Source of the DNA: Nocardioides sp. Soil805
GTDB lineage: Bacteria > Actinomycetota > Actinomycetes > Propionibacteriales > Nocardioidaceae
NCBI RefSeq assembly: GCF_001429625.1
Contig: NZ_LMSU01000004.1
Span: forward strand, 1 to 64,000
Direction of reading: 5' to 3'
Length of the DNA stretch: 64,000 nt
Shown: positions 60,405 through 64,000 of the stretch, piece after piece
How positions within the stretch are numbered: the stretch's first letter is position 1
Layout: each line of letters opens with the position of its first letter
The notes under the pieces: generated by a model
Seen by the model: only the letters and a program-made list of their open reading frames with translations
Database searches by the model: none
What the model was told of the DNA's origin: nothing
Position numbers and translations under genes: made by a program

Positions 60405-61633
60405 GCCTGCACCGCACGCAGCGGGATCCACGCGGTCGCGGTGAAGGTTGCGCTTGCGTCCTCGTCGCGACGCTGTACGTGGAGGCGACCACCGACCGAG
60501 GCCAGTCTGCGCCCCATGCCGTCGAGGCCGCGACCGCCGTGCGCCGTGCCAACGGCAGTCATCGGTGCGGTCTCGTCGTCCGTCTCGTCGACCGCGTTGC
60601 GCACCTCGAGGCGCAGCTCGTCGTGCCACTGCCGCTCCACGCTGATGGGTTCGTCGCGACGCCCGTGCCGGATGGCGTTGGTGAGCATCTCCTGCAGCAC
60701 GCGATAGGCCACGGCGTCGAGCTCGGGCGGAAGGGGGCGAGGGGTGCCCACGTCGACGAGGTCCACATCGTGACCGCTCGAGCGGACGTTCTCGACCAGC
60801 TCCTCCATCTCACCTGGGTGGGGGACAGGCTCCTGCGTCGACGTCAGCACGTGGCGGACGTCCTGCAGCGAGGTGCGCGCGGACGACGCGATCGTCCTCA
60901 TCGTCTTCTTGAGGCCCTCCGGGTCGTCGGGGAGGAACTGCGCAGACTCCGCCTGAGCGAGGATGACGGCGAGAGAGTGCCCGACGACGTCGTGGACGTC
61001 GCGGGCCAACTGCGCTTGCTCGTCCCGCAGACGGGCGATCTCCAGAGCTTGCGTCGCCTCACGGTGGGCGGTGGCGGCGTCCTGCTCTGCGGCGACCTGC
61101 GAGACCCTCGACTGCCTGGCGCGGGCGTCGTAGCGCGCCACGAGCCCCAGCAGCCATGGTCCGGCGAGCAGCAGGGTGGCGAACAGCACGGTGACGGCCT
61201 GCCAGGTGCCGACCAAGCGGAAGGCCAGGTCCAGTGGCCCGCCGTAGGTGGGAACATCGAAGAAGGACTGGTCGACGACCAGCGCGAGGTAGACCACCAG
61301 CCCGGCAGCCGGGATCGAAAGACCGCTGAGCCACACGGTGGCGGTGCTGCCCCATCGGGTCGTGCCGAAGGCGACGTACGCAATGGCGACCTGGACCAGC
61401 ATCGGCGGCGTGCCTCCCAGGAGCTGTACCACGTAGACGGCCCACACGACCATCAGTGCCACGCCGGGCGCCCGCCGGCTGAATGCGACCGCGGCAGCGG
61501 TACCGACGATGACGGTCAGCACGCTGAGAGAAACCGGCGTCAACTCGGCCACACCCACCGCCAGGACTGCCATACCCGCGCCGACGTCGGGTGCCCAGGC
61601 GTGCGATCGCCGCGTCATGGCCGCGCTGGTCAT
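60401..61633 (-). CDS. Sensor histidine kinase (NarL-partner, HisKA_3)
   Basis: 410 residues. The N-terminal half has six hydrophobic helices (AVLAVGVAELTPVSLSVLTV and others) as a membrane sensor, then a coiled link (ARQSRVSQVAAEQDAATAHR), the H-box ARDVHDVVGHSLAVI with the phospho-histidine, and an ATPase end with NAIRHGR (N-box) and GGRGLDGM (G-box). It has no PAS or extracellular domain, so it may sense lipid or membrane state. ATG 61631-61633 overlaps the acyltransferase stop (ATGA); the start is followed by an MTSAA repeat, so 61618 is also possible. Confidence 0.86.
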   Translation of the reverse strand: MTSAAMTRRSHAWAPDVGAGMAVLAVGVAELTPVSLSVLTVIVGTAAAVAFSRRAPGVALMVVWAVYVVQLLGGTPPMLVQVAIAYVAFGTTRWGSTATVWLSGLSIPAAGLVVYLALVVDQSFFDVPTYGGPLDLAFRLVGTWQAVTVLFATLLLAGPWLLGLVARYDARARQSRVSQVAAEQDAATAHREATQALEIARLRDEQAQLARDVHDVVGHSLAVILAQAESAQFLPDDPEGLKKTMRTIASSARTSLQDVRHVLTSTQEPVPHPGEMEELVENVRSSGHDVDLVDVGTPRPLPPELDAVAYRVLQEMLTNAIRHGRRDEPISVERQWHDELRLEVRNAVDETDDETAPMTAVGTAHGGRGLDGMGRRLASVGGRLHVQRRDEDASATFTATAWIPLRAVQA

Positions 61634-62634
61634 GGCCGCGCTGGTTCTGGAGCTCGTCGGTGCTGGACCGGGCGCTCGACCACGTGCCAGCTCGCCGCGG
61701 CAGCGACCACGGTGAGCGCCATGGCCGACGGACCAGCGAGCTCGCCCCACGAGGGGCGGAGCCAGAGGGTGAGCGGATAGTTCCAGAGATACGCGCCGTA
61801 TGAGACCGTGCCGAGCCATGCCAGCGCCCGCAGCCACGGCGTCGACACGTCCCTCCAGGTGCACCAGGAGACCAGCAGGACCGCCGTCAGGGCCGCGATG
61901 GCGGGACCTCCTGCCAGGTAGGTGAGCGCGTGTCCCCGCAATGGAATCACGCTCAGCACACCCAGCGCCGCCAAGGAGGGCATCACCAGCAAGGGCGGCA
62001 CGCACAGGCGGTGCTGGAGAATCCGCGTGCTGGCCCCGATGACGAAGCAGAGTGCCCACGAGGTCGGCAGCGAGTAGGCGAGATCCGGGGCCTCTCGCAG
62101 CCACAGCACCGTGGCCACACAGGCGACGGTGCAAGCTGTCGCGGCTAGCACCAGGGCCGCGCCGACTCGCTGTCGTGCGGCGGCCAGGGCCAGCACGGCC
62201 GGCCAGAAGAGGTAGAACTGCTCCTCGGTCGCCAGGGTCCAGAGGTGGAAGGTGGCTTCGCTGGCATGGCCGAACGGCAGGTTCCCTGTCCAGGTGAGCG
62301 CCACCAGCACGGTCTTCACCAGCTGGTCACGGTCGTCCAGCGGGTCCACGGCCAGGGTGACGATCACGACCCCAGCGACCAGCGCCACCAGCGCCGGCAC
62401 CAGGCGCCGCGCACGGCGGACGTAGAAGCGACGGAGGTCCACCGTCCCTGTCCGCTCGATCTCGCCCAGCAGCACACCGGTGATGAGGTAGCCGCTGAGG
62501 GCGAAGAACATCACCACCCCGACCACGCCTGCCCCCGGGAAGACAGTGGGCAGAGCATGCCTCAGCATCACCAGGGCGATGGCGATCCCCCGTAGGACGT
62601 CGAGCCCGGCCATCCGCGCTGTCGGCTCTCTCAT
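61630..62634 (-). CDS. Acyltransferase-3 family membrane protein
   Basis: 334 residues with about ten membrane helices. The family landmarks are LRGIAIALVMLRHALPT near the N-terminus (the conserved R-x10-H of acyltransferase-3), FFALSGYLITGVLL, RFYVRRARRLVPALV and LWTLATEEQFYLFWP. Proteins of this kind O-acylate sugars or cell-wall groups. The same fold forms the membrane half of VanT racemases in D-Ala-D-Ser resistance operons. It lies between the ligase and the kinase with 4-bp overlaps both sides. Confidence 0.85.
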   Translation of the reverse strand: MREPTARMAGLDVLRGIAIALVMLRHALPTVFPGAGVVGVVMFFALSGYLITGVLLGEIERTGTVDLRRFYVRRARRLVPALVALVAGVVIVTLAVDPLDDRDQLVKTVLVALTWTGNLPFGHASEATFHLWTLATEEQFYLFWPAVLALAAARQRVGAALVLAATACTVACVATVLWLREAPDLAYSLPTSWALCFVIGASTRILQHRLCVPPLLVMPSLAALGVLSVIPLRGHALTYLAGGPAIAALTAVLLVSWCTWRDVSTPWLRALAWLGTVSYGAYLWNYPLTLWLRPSWGELAGPSAMALTVVAAAASWHVVERPVQHRRAPEPARP

Positions 62635-63572
62635 CCTTCGATCACGTCGCGGACCATCAGGTCGAGCAGGTCACCGTACGACGTGCCGGCTGCGGCGAAC
62701 ATCCGCGGCACTTGGGACTGCTCGGTGAACCCCGGCATCGTGTTGACCTCGTTGAGCACCGGGCCCTCGGCGGTCAGGAAGAAGTCGACCCGAGCCAGGC
62801 CCGCGCACCCGAGCGCGTCGTACATGGCGACGGCCGCCTCGGTCAAGGCTGCTGTCTCGGCCTCGGTGAGGTGGGCAGGCACCGTGAACGTGGAGCTTCC
62901 GCCGTACTTGGCCTCGAAGTCGAACATGCCGTCGACCCTGATCTCGAGGGTCGGCGCCACCACTCGGAGTCCCCCGGGCCGGCCGAGCACGGCGACGTCG
63001 ATCTCACGACCCGACACCACTTCCTCCACCAGCACACGGTCGTCGAGCGCCAGCGCCGAGGCGAGAGCAGGCTCGAGGCCGTCGGGCACCGAGACCATCG
63101 AGACGCCGTGGCTCGACCCCGCGGCGACCGGCTTCACGACGACCGGCCGGGTCCAGGCGTACGACCCGGCCGTGGTTGCGGTCAGCAAGCGACCCGGGGC
63201 GGTGGCGATGCCCACCGACTGCGCGACCAGCTTCGTCGTCCACTTGTCCATGGCGATCGCTCCCGCCCGGACACCGGAGCCGACGTACGGCACCCGGGCG
63301 AGCTCGCAGAGCGCCGCCAGGGTGCCGTCCTCACCCCGAGGACCGTGCACCGCCGGGACAGCTACCGCGCAGGTGCTTAGCACACGCACGGCGTCGGCCA
63401 GTTCGATTCTTCGCCCCGCGGCGTCGCGCCACGTCCCGTCGGTCTCGATCGTCAGCGGGACGACCTCGTGCCCCTGGCTCCGCAAGGCATCCGAGATGCC
63501 AGCCGCGGACGCGAGTGAGACATCGTGCTCGCAGTTCTGGCCGCCGCCGATCACTGCCACCCGGATCCGCAT
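62631..63572 (-). CDS. D-alanine-D-alanine/D-X ligase (Ddl/VanC-VanG-like)
   Basis: 313 residues of the ATP-grasp Ddl family: N-terminal ENCEHDVSL-type box (seen as GGQNCEHDVSL), PAVHGPRGEDGTLAAL, ATP lysine in VVVKPVAAGSSHGV, omega-loop FDFEAKYGGSSTF with its tyrosine (the Tyr of D-Ala or D-Ser ligases, not the His found in VanA-type lactate ligases), and the metal site LARVDFFLTAEG then EVNTMPGFT. It joins D-Ala to D-Ala or another D-residue for peptidoglycan. Substrate choice cannot be fixed by eye; D-Ala-D-Ser is possible. The ATG at 63570-63572 shares one base with the racemase stop (TGATG). Confidence 0.87.
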   Translation of the reverse strand: MRIRVAVIGGGQNCEHDVSLASAAGISDALRSQGHEVVPLTIETDGTWRDAAGRRIELADAVRVLSTCAVAVPAVHGPRGEDGTLAALCELARVPYVGSGVRAGAIAMDKWTTKLVAQSVGIATAPGRLLTATTAGSYAWTRPVVVKPVAAGSSHGVSMVSVPDGLEPALASALALDDRVLVEEVVSGREIDVAVLGRPGGLRVVAPTLEIRVDGMFDFEAKYGGSSTFTVPAHLTEAETAALTEAAVAMYDALGCAGLARVDFFLTAEGPVLNEVNTMPGFTEQSQVPRMFAAAGTSYGDLLDLMVRDVIEG

Positions 63573-64000
63573 CACACGGTCCGCAGGACGTCGGGGCGCG
63601 TTGCAGCGACGCTCGTCGTGCGTTGCAGGCGCGCCCCGAGGCCGGTGACGATCTCGTGTTCGATCGTGTCGGCCCACGCAGCCCACTCCCGCACAGTCGG
63701 CTCTCCGGCATGTCCGGGACCCAGGATCACGACGTCGTCGCCGAGGGTGACCGCTGCGTCGCCCAGGTCCACGACGGCCATGTCCATGGAGATGCGGCCG
63801 ACGAGAGGGCGACGCTGACCCCCTACCAGCACCTCGGCCCGCCCCGAGGCGATCCGCGGCAGCCCGTCGGCGTACCCGACCGGCAGGAGCCCCAGGCGTG
63901 TCGCGGCAGGTGCCGTCCACGCGTGGCCGTAGCCGACGGGCGTGCCGGCACCTACGGTGCGGACGCTCACGAGTGGGGCGCGCAAGGTGAGCGCAGGCTT
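63572..64000 (-). CDS. alr: Alanine racemase-type C-terminal domain (5' end outside window)
   Basis: The frame runs to the right window edge; the visible 142 codons are the beta-barrel C-terminal domain of a fold-type III racemase. PVGYGHAWTA contains the catalytic tyrosine, LLPVGYADGLPR and GRISMDMAVV are the usual Alr strands, and HEIVTGLGARLQRT is near the end. The N-terminal PLP-lysine half must lie at lower right. It supplies the D-amino acid (D-Ala or, if VanT-like, D-Ser) for the ligase read directly after it. Confidence 0.85.
   Translation of the reverse strand, partial: KPALTLRAPLVSVRTVGAGTPVGYGHAWTAPAATRLGLLPVGYADGLPRIASGRAEVLVGGQRRPLVGRISMDMAVVDLGDAAVTLGDDVVILGPGHAGEPTVREWAAWADTIEHEIVTGLGARLQRTTSVAATRPDVLRTV

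Noticed and set aside
62631..63572. Calling the ligase a VanA-type D-Ala-D-Lac ligase
   Set aside because: The omega loop is FDFEAKY with a tyrosine, as in D-Ala or D-Ser ligases, and no VanH- or VanX-like gene is visible in the window.

Overview
The window reads as chromosome of a high-GC Gram-positive actinobacterium, most like a Nocardioides-type member of the Propionibacteriales. The reasons are the strong G/C bias at third codon positions, frequent GTG starts, ATGA/GTGA start-stop overlaps, secreted proteins with actinobacterial Ig-like tails, and a conjugation module of the SCO6880 type. The species is inferred, not proven. No rRNA, tRNA or CRISPR array was recognised.

Layout. 1-12.7 kb is mostly secreted or surface functions: the tail of a Pro-Gly-repeat surface protein, a PP-loop ATPase coupled to an MFS exporter, a GH18 chitinase-like enzyme, thioredoxin, an SDR oxidoreductase, a secreted protein of unknown function, a 1251-residue HAF-repeat/lipase/Ig-like protein and a small membrane protein. 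Between these genes lie decayed genes: two HIT-family pseudogenes on either side of the SDR gene, the tail of a medium-chain oxidoreductase, and a 48-bp copy of part of the chitinase gene.

13.7-37.7 kb is a mobile-element remnant read almost entirely leftward. It runs from an SCO6880 protein through a TrbL-like channel, two pilin-like proteins, a VirB1-like hydrolase, a ParB protein and a frameshifted primase-polymerase to a LysM-BTAD regulator and a full Tad pilus operon (TadE x3, Flp, TadC, TadB, TadA, TadZ, CpaB). The pilus operon is divergent from a MobF relaxase gene broken by two cancelling frameshifts. No integrase, VirB4 or coupling protein is visible, so the element looks incomplete within the window.

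37.8-59.7 kb is ordinary accessory chromosome: a K+ channel, a rearranged IS481 remnant, a GNAT, a large LuxR regulator next to an operon (ABC exporter, Ser/Thr kinase, hydrolase, DUF4260, esterase), a glutaminase remnant, a flavin disulfide reductase, and two paralogous hydrolases opposite a TetR gene with two clear operators. These are followed by a TrxR-like enzyme opposite an XRE-cupin regulator, a TetR/SDR pair, a class A beta-lactamase lipoprotein, RidA and a decayed second copy of the LuxR tail.

59.7-64 kb is a leftward operon with overlapping genes: alanine/serine-type racemase (cut by the window edge), D-Ala-D-X ligase, acyltransferase-3 membrane protein, sensor kinase, response regulator. 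The enzyme set resembles the VanT + VanC/VanG machinery of D-Ala-D-Ser type glycopeptide resistance, with the two VanT domains on separate genes. It is the most interesting candidate system here.
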